DNA of 64,000 nucleotides from Thalassotalea_F euphylliae (GTDB taxonomy: Bacteria; Pseudomonadota; Gammaproteobacteria; Enterobacterales; Alteromonadaceae): contig NZ_JBHUIB010000012.1 in assembly GCF_042682785.1 (NCBI RefSeq), positions 62,001 to 126,000 on the forward strand. Reading direction: 5' to 3'. The translations under genes were made by a program, and so were the position numbers. Of this stretch, positions 54,047-61,605 are shown one piece after another; the first letter of the stretch is position 1; every line of letters begins with the position of its first letter. The notes beneath the pieces were generated by a model. The model saw only the letters and a list, made by a program, of their open reading frames with translations. It was not told the DNA's origin and did not search any database.

Positions 54047-54140
54047 CGCTTTGCTAAGCGGCAATAAAATAGCTGGCTAAGATTAGCGAGGGACGAGCAA
54101 AAGCCAGCTGTTGATTGTCCGCTTGAGCAACTTGTTATAT
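54042..54140 (-). other. integron attC recombination site (minus orientation), best example
   Basis: On the minus strand R'' ATATAAC is followed by L'' TTGCTCAAGCGG, which pairs perfectly with L' CCGCTTAGCAA except for one unpaired C; the centre has AGCTGGCT/AGCCAGCT, eight perfect pairs; the core GTTAGCA closes it. R'' plus flank AATAAATATAAC is an exact 12-base reverse complement of the start of the cassette it closes (GTTATATTTATT). This is diagnostic of an attC site. Confidence 0.88.
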
Positions 54141-54483
54141 TTATTTTTGATTTATAATTCGACAAATAAGTGTGTTTTTATTTACGTATACACTTGAGTT
54201 AGATTTAGCGTGATTATTGAAGTAATATTTTGTTGTGCCATTTGGAAAGTGTTTAACACTCATACCGTCGTTGGCAGAGCTAATATTATCCCAATTTCTG
54301 GCAGAACTTTCTCGACATTGCAACATGCAAGACTTAGCTGTGGCGCACTCGATATTTTCAGTTATAACACCTGCAGGCTGTTGGTTTTTTGCAGCATTTG
54401 CAGGTGCGCTGAAAGTAGTAAATGCAATAACTGCAATTGAAAGTATTTTTATCATCTTAACTCCGTATTATGAATAAATATAA
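54047..54483 (-). mobile_element. integron gene cassette (437 bp) with small exported protein gene
   Basis: The cassette runs from G/TTATAT (G at 54484) to G/TTAGCA (G at 54047), with one gene starting 28 bases inside and ending at its attC. It is the first cassette of the array in the minus orientation; no attC, attI or integrase gene lies further upstream in the 306 bases before scoB. Confidence 0.78.
54141..54455 (-). CDS. small exported protein, unknown (cassette gene)
   Basis: The 104-residue product has a signal peptide (IKILSIAVIAFTTFSAPANA-AK). The mature part has four cysteines (ECATAKSCMLQC and LICRI), suggesting two disulfides, and ends basic (INQK). The ATG is preceded by CGGAGTTAAG. 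The family is not recognised. It is the sole gene in its integron cassette. Confidence 0.78.
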   Translation of the reverse strand: MIKILSIAVIAFTTFSAPANAAKNQQPAGVITENIECATAKSCMLQCRESSARNWDNISSANDGMSVKHFPNGTTKYYFNNHAKSNSSVYVNKNTLICRIINQK

Positions 54484-54789
54484 CAGTATATTATGTAGAC
54501 GTCTCAGTAATATCCGTCCACGATTAGCCAGTTAAACTACCAGAAATCTAATGTAATTCAATCCGTTAACAACAAAACACAATCAATTATTTACGTTTTT
54601 GGAGATATTACTGAGACCTCATAGTAATATCCCGTTGTATCAATCAGCTTTTATTTAAGTATTTCATGATGTTAAGGGAATATTTTGTGTAGCTTGGGGA
54701 TTTACTGATAATTCTCAGTAATGTCGGGTCAATGTCGGATTTTCGCTCATAGCTGATGCTTTGAGCAGCTATTAGCTCTACACCATTTA
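54484..54789. other. 306-bp region with repeats, no gene
   Basis: The region between the first cassette and scoB has no convincing gene. It carries the CTCAGTAATATC repeat family described separately and some AT-rich sequence. It may be the footprint of another mobile element. Confidence 0.5.
54501..54633. repeat. inverted and direct repeats of GTCTCAGTAATATC
   Basis: GTCTCAGTAATATC at 54501-54514 and its exact reverse complement GATATTACTGAGAC at 54604-54617 are 14-bp arms about 90 bases apart. A third, imperfect copy (CTCATAGTAATATCCC) follows at about 54618-54633, and a fourth (TCTCAGTAATGTCGGG) is at about 54712-54727. Spaced copies in both orientations resemble recombinase or transposase binding sites at an element end. 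No coding remnant is present. Confidence 0.65.
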
Positions 54790-55446
54790 TCAAAACTGCA
54801 TTTCAGGCACGTGCTCAGGCACAACTAGCTCACCAGCAGTAAGTTTTATAATCTCTTCTACCGATACACCGGGAGCGCGCTCTACCAGATGAAACTTGCC
54901 GTCTTTGATATCGATAAGTGCTAAGTCGGTGAGTACGCGTTTAATACACCCTTTGCCCGTTAATGGCAGGCTGCATTGATTGAGCAATTTAGACTCCCCG
55001 TGTTTTGATGCGTGGGTCATGGTGACAATAATGTTTTCAGCGCCTGCGACTAAGTCCATTGCGCCGCCCATACCTTTAATCAGTTTGCCGGGAATCATGT
55101 ATGACGCGATATTACCTTGAACGTCTACTTCAAAGGCGCCTAGTACGGTTAAGTCGACATGGCCACCGCGAATCATCGCAAAAGACTCAGCACTGTCGAA
55201 TAGTGAAGCACCTGTTGCCATGGTTACGGTTTGTTTTCCCGCATTAATGAGGTCGGCATCAACTTCCTCTTCAGTAGGGAAGGCGTCCATGCCTAATAAA
55301 CCGTTTTCAGACTGCAACATGACAGACATGCCATCTGGAATGTAGTTGGCAACTAAGGTGGGAATACCTATGCCTAAATTCACGTAGTAACCGTCTTGAA
55401 GTTCTTGCGCAACACGCACTGCCAGTTGTTCTCTTGATAAAGCCAT
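54790..55446 (-). CDS. scoB: succinyl-CoA:3-oxoacid CoA-transferase subunit B
   Basis: The 218-residue product is the B (beta) subunit that moves CoA from succinyl-CoA to acetoacetate. The catalytic-Glu block is SENGLLGM, with YVNLGIGIPTLVANY, and GGHVDLTVLGAFEVD and KGMGGAMDLVAGA further on. The frame opens at 55530 inside scoA, but ATG at 55446 has AAGGAAC upstream and starts as usual (MALSREQLAVRVAQ). It is separated from scoA by 13 bases. Confidence 0.93.
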   Translation of the reverse strand: MALSREQLAVRVAQELQDGYYVNLGIGIPTLVANYIPDGMSVMLQSENGLLGMDAFPTEEEVDADLINAGKQTVTMATGASLFDSAESFAMIRGGHVDLTVLGAFEVDVQGNIASYMIPGKLIKGMGGAMDLVAGAENIIVTMTHASKHGESKLLNQCSLPLTGKGCIKRVLTDLALIDIKDGKFHLVERAPGVSVEEIIKLTAGELVVPEHVPEMQF

Positions 55447-55459
55447 GTTTGTGTTCCTT

Positions 55460-56200
55460 CTACGATGCGGCGCGCACGGTACGCTGTTCAATTCTTTTTT
55501 CGAATGTGCCTTTAATGACACGGTTAACATATATGCCCGGTGTGTGAATTTCGTCTGGGTCTAGCTCGCCAGGTTCAACGAGTTCTTCCACTTCCACTAC
55601 GGTAATTTTGCCCGCAGTTGCTGCCATCGGGTTAAAGTTTCTGGCGGTTTTTCTAAATACTAAGTTGCCGTATTTGTCGGCTTTCCATGCTTTGACGATG
55701 GCAAAATCACCAGTGATGCTTTCTTCTAAAATGTACATTCGACCGTCGAATGCTTTCGTGTCTTTACCTTCACCCACCAAGGTGCCGTAGCCTGTCGCGG
55801 TATAAAACGCCGGAATGCCAGCGCCGCCTGCTCGCATTTTTTCCGCGAGTGTACCTTGCGGTGTCAGCTCTACTTCAAGCTCTCCGGAAAGTAACTGCTG
55901 CTCGAATAAGGCATTTTCACCAACATAAGACGACACCATTTTTTTGATTTGCTTGTCGATAAGCAGTAAACCCAAGCCAAAATCATCAACACCACAGTTG
56001 TTTGAAACGACAGTGAGCCCAGTGGTTTTCTTACGCTGAATTTCTTTTATCAGCCCTTCGGGAATGCCACATAGACCAAAGCCGCCAGCAATTACGGTCA
56101 TATTATCTGTAAGGCCAGCCATGGCCTCTTCGTAGCTGTTAACGACTTTATTAAATCCTTGGCTAAGCCCTTTACTCGTTTCTGCTTTAATTCCGGACAT
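55460..56200 (-). CDS. scoA: succinyl-CoA:3-oxoacid CoA-transferase subunit A
   Basis: The 246-residue A (alpha) subunit shows TVIAGGFGLCGIPEGLI, TVVSNNCGVDDFGLGLLL, KKMVSSYVGEN, ELTPQGTLAEKMRAGGAGIPAFYT and RMYILEESITGDFAIVKAWKADKYGNL. With BdhA it would bring 3-hydroxybutyrate to acetoacetyl-CoA. The first 12 residues are longer than usual, so a later start is possible. It is divergent from the LysR gene. Confidence 0.93.
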   Translation of the reverse strand: MSGIKAETSKGLSQGFNKVVNSYEEAMAGLTDNMTVIAGGFGLCGIPEGLIKEIQRKKTTGLTVVSNNCGVDDFGLGLLLIDKQIKKMVSSYVGENALFEQQLLSGELEVELTPQGTLAEKMRAGGAGIPAFYTATGYGTLVGEGKDTKAFDGRMYILEESITGDFAIVKAWKADKYGNLVFRKTARNFNPMAATAGKITVVEVEELVEPGELDPDEIHTPGIYVNRVIKGTFEKRIEQRTVRAAS

Positions 56201-56257
56201 GTCACACCCTATTGGTTGTCTTGATATTTTTTAGGATGTTGGAGGATGATTCTTTTA

Positions 56258-56284
56258 TCAAATATAAAAAATATTGTTATTGAT
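56258..56284. promoter_or_regulatory. possible LysR operator between scoA and lysR gene
   Basis: ATCAA and TTGAT arms flank a very AT-rich core with T-N11-A character, in the divergent region where LysR regulators usually bind. The site is proposed from position and symmetry only. Confidence 0.3.
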
Positions 56285-56332
56285 AAATATTTTAAATATA
56301 AAAAGTGATAGGGCTGACAGCGAGAGAATCAC

Positions 56333-57232
56333 ATGAAGTATCACATCACCTACAAACAATTAGAGGCATTTGTCGTGGTCGCAAAAGCAGGTAGCTTTGC
56401 TAAAGCCTGCGAGCAACTTCATATTTCACAGCCTGCACTCAGCATCAGTATTAAGAACTTGGAAGAGCAAATAGGTGGGAAATTGTTCCACCGCACAACG
56501 CGAGCCATTGAGCTTAGCCCAGAAGGACGACAGTTTTTAGCGGACGCAGAGCGTATTCTTCTGGACAGTGAAAATGCGTTTGATGAAGTGAGAAATCGAT
56601 TTCTTCTCAACAAAGGGGTGCTGCACGTTGCCGTAATGCCGTCTTTTGCGAGTGCGAACTTGTCGTCTTATCTCACTGAATTCAAACATCAGTATCCCAC
56701 GCTTAATATCAAAATATCCGATGTTGTCGCTGAGGAAGCGATAGAGATGGTGAGAGCCGAACGGGCGGAACTGGCCATTACGTTCGATCCCGGAGAACAT
56801 GACGATTTAGTATTCACGCCCTTGTTTACCGACCACTTTATTGCCGCTGTTCCACATGACCATGTATTAACCAATCAAGCTGAGGTGTCTTGGCAGGCGC
56901 TTGCGCAGCAGCCATTTATCGCCTTGCAAAAGCCGTCGAGTATTCGCCACGTCGTGGAGCAATCACTTAAAGTACATGACGTAGCATTGAACGTAGAAAT
57001 TGAAGCAAATCAGCTGTTAACCATCGCTAAATTAGTGGCAAGTGGTTTGGGGGTGAGTGTTTTACCCAAGCTATTCGCTCATGAACTTCAACAAGAAAAC
57101 GTGGTGCTTTGCGAAGTGGTTGAACCGGCAATTAGCCGCAATATCGGTATTGTTACCAAAAACCGCAAAGGGCTATCACAGGCCGCGCAGCGTTTTATGA
57201 CGCTGATGCGTGCGCAGTTCCAGCAAGACTAG
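56333..57232 (+). CDS. LysR-family regulator, probable regulator of scoAB
   Basis: The 299-residue product has a winged helix (QLEAFVVVAKAGSFAKACEQLHISQPALSISIK region) and a substrate domain from about residue 92 (LHVAVMPSFASANLS, GLGVSVLPKLFA). Divergence from scoA across an AT-rich 130-base gap is the classic layout for regulation of the neighbouring catabolic genes. The effector, perhaps a keto acid or CoA ester, is inference. Confidence 0.9.
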   Translation: MKYHITYKQLEAFVVVAKAGSFAKACEQLHISQPALSISIKNLEEQIGGKLFHRTTRAIELSPEGRQFLADAERILLDSENAFDEVRNRFLLNKGVLHVAVMPSFASANLSSYLTEFKHQYPTLNIKISDVVAEEAIEMVRAERAELAITFDPGEHDDLVFTPLFTDHFIAAVPHDHVLTNQAEVSWQALAQQPFIALQKPSSIRHVVEQSLKVHDVALNVEIEANQLLTIAKLVASGLGVSVLPKLFAHELQQENVVLCEVVEPAISRNIGIVTKNRKGLSQAAQRFMTLMRAQFQQD

Positions 57233-57366
57233 CCGTGACTAAATCTAGCTAGAAATAGGCTTGGGTATAGCACTAAAGTGCCATGTCTAAACGGTCGAAA
57301 TCCTTCCATTATAAACGTGTAGGCGTTTAAACCGTTCACCACCCGTTTAAACACAGACAAGCAAAC

Positions 57367-57392
57367 TCTTAGCATTTAATTCTTAGCATTTA
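57367..57392. repeat. two direct copies of TCTTAGCATTTA, 14-bp period
   Basis: The copies start at 57367 and 57381, in the upstream region of the PHB-depolymerase-like gene. They might form a regulator-binding array or be a small slippage duplication. Confidence 0.5.
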
Positions 57393-57425
57393 GTTCGTAG
57401 TACAACAAAGGGAGCACCCTGATAG

Positions 57426-58376
57426 ATGACATTAGGTAAAACATATCGCAAAAGCATAAAGATATTAGGCGCGTTGTGCTTGCTTTGCATGGCAGGAAAA
57501 AGCATGGCGGGCTTTTCACCCATGAGCGACTTTGGCGATAACCCAGGCGATTTAACGGCAAGTTACTTTCAAGCACCTTTGAAGACAAACACGTTAGTGG
57601 TGTTGCTGCATGGCTGTGTGCAAAATGGCGAACAACTAGCAACACAAAGTGGCCTTTTAGGGCTGGCGGCCAAGCACTCATTTAATTTGTTGGTACCGCA
57701 GCAACACCAGCAAAACAATATCAAAAACTGCTTCAACTGGTTCTCTCCAAAAGACACTTCGCGAGGCAGCGGTGAACTGCAATCTTTGGTCAATATGATT
57801 GAGCATGCGGTACAAAACATTGAAACGCCAAACGTATACGTGGTTGGCTTGTCTGCAGGCGGCGCAATGGCTGCCACTTTGTTGTCACAATATCCTGAAA
57901 AATTTGCGGCAGGCGCGGTTGTTGCTGGGTTGCCGTACCCTTGTGCAGATAATCTCACCAAGGCGATTTCGTGTATGCGAAATGGTCCATCTGATTCCGT
58001 GGAAGAGCTGGTATCGGCCGTGTCGGCGCTTCATCCCAATGAAAACATCACTTGGCCGTCTTTATCGGTGTGGACTGGCGATCAAGACAAGGTTGTTAAT
58101 CCTACTAACGCCACCTATTTAGCAAAACAATGGCGACGCCTCGCCAAGCTGTCATCAACATCAAAGCAAGTGAAAACTGACGGTGTGACGAAGACCGTGT
58201 GGGGAGATGAAAACGGTATACAAGTGGAGCTTGTCGAGATTGAAAACATGGGTCACGGCATGCCAGTAAAGGAAGGTGTTGAAGACGGTGGCAAAGCAGC
58301 GCCATTTTTACTGAATTCACCGTTGCCAAGCGCAAAAGAAATTATCGATTTTTGGCAAATTTCAACAGCTAAATAG
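57426..58376 (+). CDS. exported PHB-depolymerase-family esterase
   Basis: The 316-residue product has a signal peptide (SIKILGALCLLCMAGKSMAG) and the alpha/beta-hydrolase features of the LpqC/PHB depolymerase family: oxyanion strand VVLLHGCVQNG, lipase box GLSAGGAMAA (Ser about 149), WTGDQDKVV (Asp) and NMGHGMPV (His). No chitin- or PHA-binding domain is present. Presence next to bdhA/scoAB suggests a role with 3-hydroxybutyrate esters, but other esters are possible. Confidence 0.88.
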   Translation: MTLGKTYRKSIKILGALCLLCMAGKSMAGFSPMSDFGDNPGDLTASYFQAPLKTNTLVVLLHGCVQNGEQLATQSGLLGLAAKHSFNLLVPQQHQQNNIKNCFNWFSPKDTSRGSGELQSLVNMIEHAVQNIETPNVYVVGLSAGGAMAATLLSQYPEKFAAGAVVAGLPYPCADNLTKAISCMRNGPSDSVEELVSAVSALHPNENITWPSLSVWTGDQDKVVNPTNATYLAKQWRRLAKLSSTSKQVKTDGVTKTVWGDENGIQVELVEIENMGHGMPVKEGVEDGGKAAPFLLNSPLPSAKEIIDFWQISTAK

Positions 58377-58561
58377 CCAGTCTTACATCGAAAATAATAA
58401 AAATAAATATTAGTAAACAATGATTTATAAGTTTTTTGAGTGGCATACTACTATAGTACAAATTCTTTTTTCGAACTCATCATATAGAGTTTAAAACAGT
58501 GAACAAGCTTGCACTCAAAAAACAAAATTAAATAAATAAAAGTAGAGTATCGGGGAAGAGT

Positions 58562-60838
58562 ATGAAACAAGGCATAAGTAAAAAAAGTTATCTTGCTTTT
58601 GCTATTACAGCGGCTATTGCAAGCCAGTCTGTAAACGCACAAGACGCTAACGCTGAACAAGAGGCTGATGCCGGTCTAGAAAGAATTGAAGTCACGGCGC
58701 GTAAGTCAGTCGAAAGTCTTCAAGAAGTGCCAGTGGCGGTAACCTCCATTAGTGCTGATGAACTTTCTGAACGCGGTATTGAAGTGATTACTGAAGTGCA
58801 GCAATTCTCTCCGAACACAACACTACAGCGCAGTCGTGGCACCAACTCAACAATTACTGCGTTTATCCGTGGTGTTGGTCAGCAAGATCCACTTTGGGGC
58901 TATGAAGCGGGTGTGGGTATCTACATTGATGATGTTTACATGGCGCGTCCACAAGGTGCTGTGCTTGACTTGCTTGATGTTGAGCGTGTTGAAGTACTGC
59001 GCGGTCCACAAGGTACCTTATACGGTAAAAATACCATAGGTGGTGCCATCAAATACGTCACCAAAGAAATGTCAGGTGACACCGAATTTAAGATTCAAGG
59101 CACCGTGGGTGACTACAGCCAAACCGACCTAAAAGTGACAGGACAGCTGCCAATTATTGAAGACCAACTTTACTTTGGCTTTGGTGTGGCTAGCCTTGAA
59201 CGCGATGGCTTTGGTGAATTTCTTGAATCAGACCTCCCTGGCCAAGACAAGGAAAACTACAACAAGGATGTCATGGCCTATCGTGCAACACTGGAATATC
59301 GTCCGACCGACGAACTATTTTTCCGTTTAAATTATGACAAAACGGAAGATGACTCGAATGCGAAAGGCGGCTATCGCTTATTGCCGAGTATTCTTACTGA
59401 TGCGCCAGTACCTGACAGTGTTTATGACTCGTACACCAGTTTGCCAACATGGAACGAAGTTGAGCTTGAAGGTATAAGCTTCACCGCGCGTTGGGATATT
59501 TCAGATTACACCAGCTTGAAATATGTGGCGTCATCAAGAGAGAGCTACTCGCCAACCAATATCGACTTTGACAATACGCCGCTACGTATTTTCGATGTAC
59601 CAGCCATTTATGATGATGAGCAAACCTCGCACGAATTACAGCTGAATAATTACGGTGACAACTACAAGTTCGTGTCTGGTTTGTACTACTACGACGGTGA
59701 GTCATGTGGTCAGTTTGAAGCAATATTAGAAGTACTGGGCAATGCACTGGGAGCACCTGGCCTTACCCGAGAAGTCAGCGGTTGTAACAACTCAAAAAGT
59801 ACGGCGGTTTATGCACAGTTAAGTTATGACTTTACCGACAAGTGGTCAGTCACTGCTGGTGCGCGATACACCAAAGATGAAAAAGATGCCTACGTAAATA
59901 ACGGCTTAATTTTCGATACTGTATACCCAGAATCTGGTTGGATACCGGGTTATGTAAGGCCTGAAGGCGACTTAGTGCCTGAAGTGCTTAATGACGATGA
60001 AGAATGGTCGAAATTCACGCCGCGTCTTGGTGTTGAATACCAAGCTAACGATGATTTGATGTTCTTTGCAAGTTTCGCTCAAGGCTTTAAGTCAGGTACC
60101 TTTAACCCGCGTGCAACTACCGCAGAGCCAGCAGCAGATCCGGAAGAAGTTGATTCGTTTGAAATTGGTATGAAAAGCGAATGGTTAGACAATCGATTGC
60201 GTGCGAATGTCACGTTATTTGCCTTAGACCACAAAGATCGTCAATACATCTCTGTACTACCTGGTGAAACGGCAGCAGACTTAAATCAACGTTTGGGCAA
60301 TATTGGTGAGTCAGACGCGACTGGTGTCGAAATAGAAATGACCTATTTAGCCACAGACAACTTATTGCTTTCAGCGGCAATAGGCACGATTGACTCAGAG
60401 TTTAAAGAGGTGATTGATTACGATGAAAATGGCGAGCCATTTGATAAGTCAGACAGCTTTACTATCTCGAACACGCCAGACTACACCTTTAACCTAGGTG
60501 CGGATTACACCGTTGAATCCAGTTATGGTGACTTTGTCTTTAATGCTAGCTACTACTACCGTGATGACTATGTACTGTTCGAAGAAGATAGTTTGTTAAC
60601 ACAAGATGGTTACGGCTTGCTTAACCTTGGTATCAATTGGTATGGCGTCGACGGTAACTGGAGCGCAGGCTTACACGCTAAGAATGTTACTGATGAAGAG
60701 TACATGATTGGTGGTTACCAGTTTGTCGCACCTCAAGATGATGGTAGCTACCTACCGGGGCTGGGTGGTGATAACACGCTTATTGGTTATTTTGGTGACC
60801 CGAGAACCATTAGTTTTACGGTGACTTACCAATTTTAA
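58562..60838 (+). CDS. TonB-dependent receptor
   Basis: The 758-residue product has a signal peptide (LAFAITAAIASQSVNA-QD), a TonB-box-like LERIEVTARK at about 38-47, a plug domain (about 50-170; IPVAV-type VPVAVTSIS, VEVLRGPQGTLYGKNTIGGAI) and a 22-strand barrel ending in FTVTYQF. It resembles the pigment/siderophore/vitamin or polysaccharide receptors with FecA-like plug; no ligand-specific motif is recognised. The next genes are a regulator and a sensor kinase, which could control it. Confidence 0.9.
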   Translation: MKQGISKKSYLAFAITAAIASQSVNAQDANAEQEADAGLERIEVTARKSVESLQEVPVAVTSISADELSERGIEVITEVQQFSPNTTLQRSRGTNSTITAFIRGVGQQDPLWGYEAGVGIYIDDVYMARPQGAVLDLLDVERVEVLRGPQGTLYGKNTIGGAIKYVTKEMSGDTEFKIQGTVGDYSQTDLKVTGQLPIIEDQLYFGFGVASLERDGFGEFLESDLPGQDKENYNKDVMAYRATLEYRPTDELFFRLNYDKTEDDSNAKGGYRLLPSILTDAPVPDSVYDSYTSLPTWNEVELEGISFTARWDISDYTSLKYVASSRESYSPTNIDFDNTPLRIFDVPAIYDDEQTSHELQLNNYGDNYKFVSGLYYYDGESCGQFEAILEVLGNALGAPGLTREVSGCNNSKSTAVYAQLSYDFTDKWSVTAGARYTKDEKDAYVNNGLIFDTVYPESGWIPGYVRPEGDLVPEVLNDDEEWSKFTPRLGVEYQANDDLMFFASFAQGFKSGTFNPRATTAEPAADPEEVDSFEIGMKSEWLDNRLRANVTLFALDHKDRQYISVLPGETAADLNQRLGNIGESDATGVEIEMTYLATDNLLLSAAIGTIDSEFKEVIDYDENGEPFDKSDSFTISNTPDYTFNLGADYTVESSYGDFVFNASYYYRDDYVLFEEDSLLTQDGYGLLNLGINWYGVDGNWSAGLHAKNVTDEEYMIGGYQFVAPQDDGSYLPGLGGDNTLIGYFGDPRTISFTVTYQF

Positions 60839-60868
60839 TGTCGGTTCCTTTCTGTAGGCATGACGTTT

Positions 60869-60896
60869 GAGCTGGCTTTCGCTGGCTCTTTTTTTC
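60869..60896 (+). terminator. weak terminator after the TonB-dependent receptor
   Basis: GAGC...GCTC flanks a GC-rich loop in an imperfect hairpin followed by a run of about eight T. Stem pairing is interrupted by mismatches. Confidence 0.4.
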
Positions 60897-60921
60897 ATAA
60901 TGAAAATAAAACGGAGTACGT

Positions 60922-61590
60922 ATGACAGCAGCTAAAGTCGCTATTGCGGATGACCATCCTTTATTTCGCACAGCCCTTAAACATGCGATTGCCGAGTGTT
61001 TGGCAGGCGAGACTACTGTAGAGGCGGAGAGCTTCGGTGAGCTGTTAACGATTGTTGAGCAAACACCCAGTATTGAAGTGGTCTTTTTAGATTTGCATAT
61101 GCCCGGCAACGATGGTTTTTCAGGGCTTGCCCAGCTACGAAACCATTACCCAGATATTGTGGTGATTATGGTGTCATCTGATGATCACGCGATGACCATG
61201 CAAAAAGCGATTAGCTTTGGCGCAGCCGCGTTTATCCCCAAATCAGCTGATTTATCCGTGATTGCTGAAGCTATCAATACCGTTTTGCAAGGGGAAGTGT
61301 GGTTGCCTGAGCATGATGGAATGGCACAAAGCCAAGAGGTTATGTCTGAGCATATGCAGCTGTCTGAGCAATTATCGCAGCTGACGCCGCAGCAATATGT
61401 GGTGCTGCAACTTATTGCAGACGGCCAGCTTAATAAGCAAATCGCCTATGATTTGGACATTAAAGAAACAACCGTGAAAAAGCATGTCTCTGCTATTTTG
61501 CAGAAGCTTCAAGTGAATAACCGTACGCTTGCAGGACTGAAATATCAGCAATTGATGCTGACCCCTGCCAGTCAAGACTTAGCCTCTTAA
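60922..61590 (+). CDS. NarL/LuxR-family response regulator
   Basis: The 222-residue product has a receiver domain (AIADDHPLF with two Asp, VVFLDLHMPG with phospho-acceptor Asp, FIPKSAD with Lys) and a LuxR-type helix-turn-helix (LTPQQYVVLQLIADGQLNKQIAYDLDIKETTVKKHV). GGAGTACG precedes the ATG. The convergent hybrid kinase that follows is the obvious partner. Confidence 0.92.
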   Translation: MTAAKVAIADDHPLFRTALKHAIAECLAGETTVEAESFGELLTIVEQTPSIEVVFLDLHMPGNDGFSGLAQLRNHYPDIVVIMVSSDDHAMTMQKAISFGAAAFIPKSADLSVIAEAINTVLQGEVWLPEHDGMAQSQEVMSEHMQLSEQLSQLTPQQYVVLQLIADGQLNKQIAYDLDIKETTVKKHVSAILQKLQVNNRTLAGLKYQQLMLTPASQDLAS

Positions 61591-61605
61591 CGGCCGGTCA
61601 TGTGT

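Noticed and set aside
54210..54477. Plus-strand frames of 76-80 residues inside the first cassette
   Set aside because: They are antisense to the cassette gene, which has a signal peptide and a ribosome site; cassette layout also favours the minus strand.
57376..57681. 101-residue minus-strand frame across the start of the PHB-depolymerase-like gene
   Set aside because: It overlaps the signal peptide and catalytic N-terminus of a good gene and shows no family pattern.
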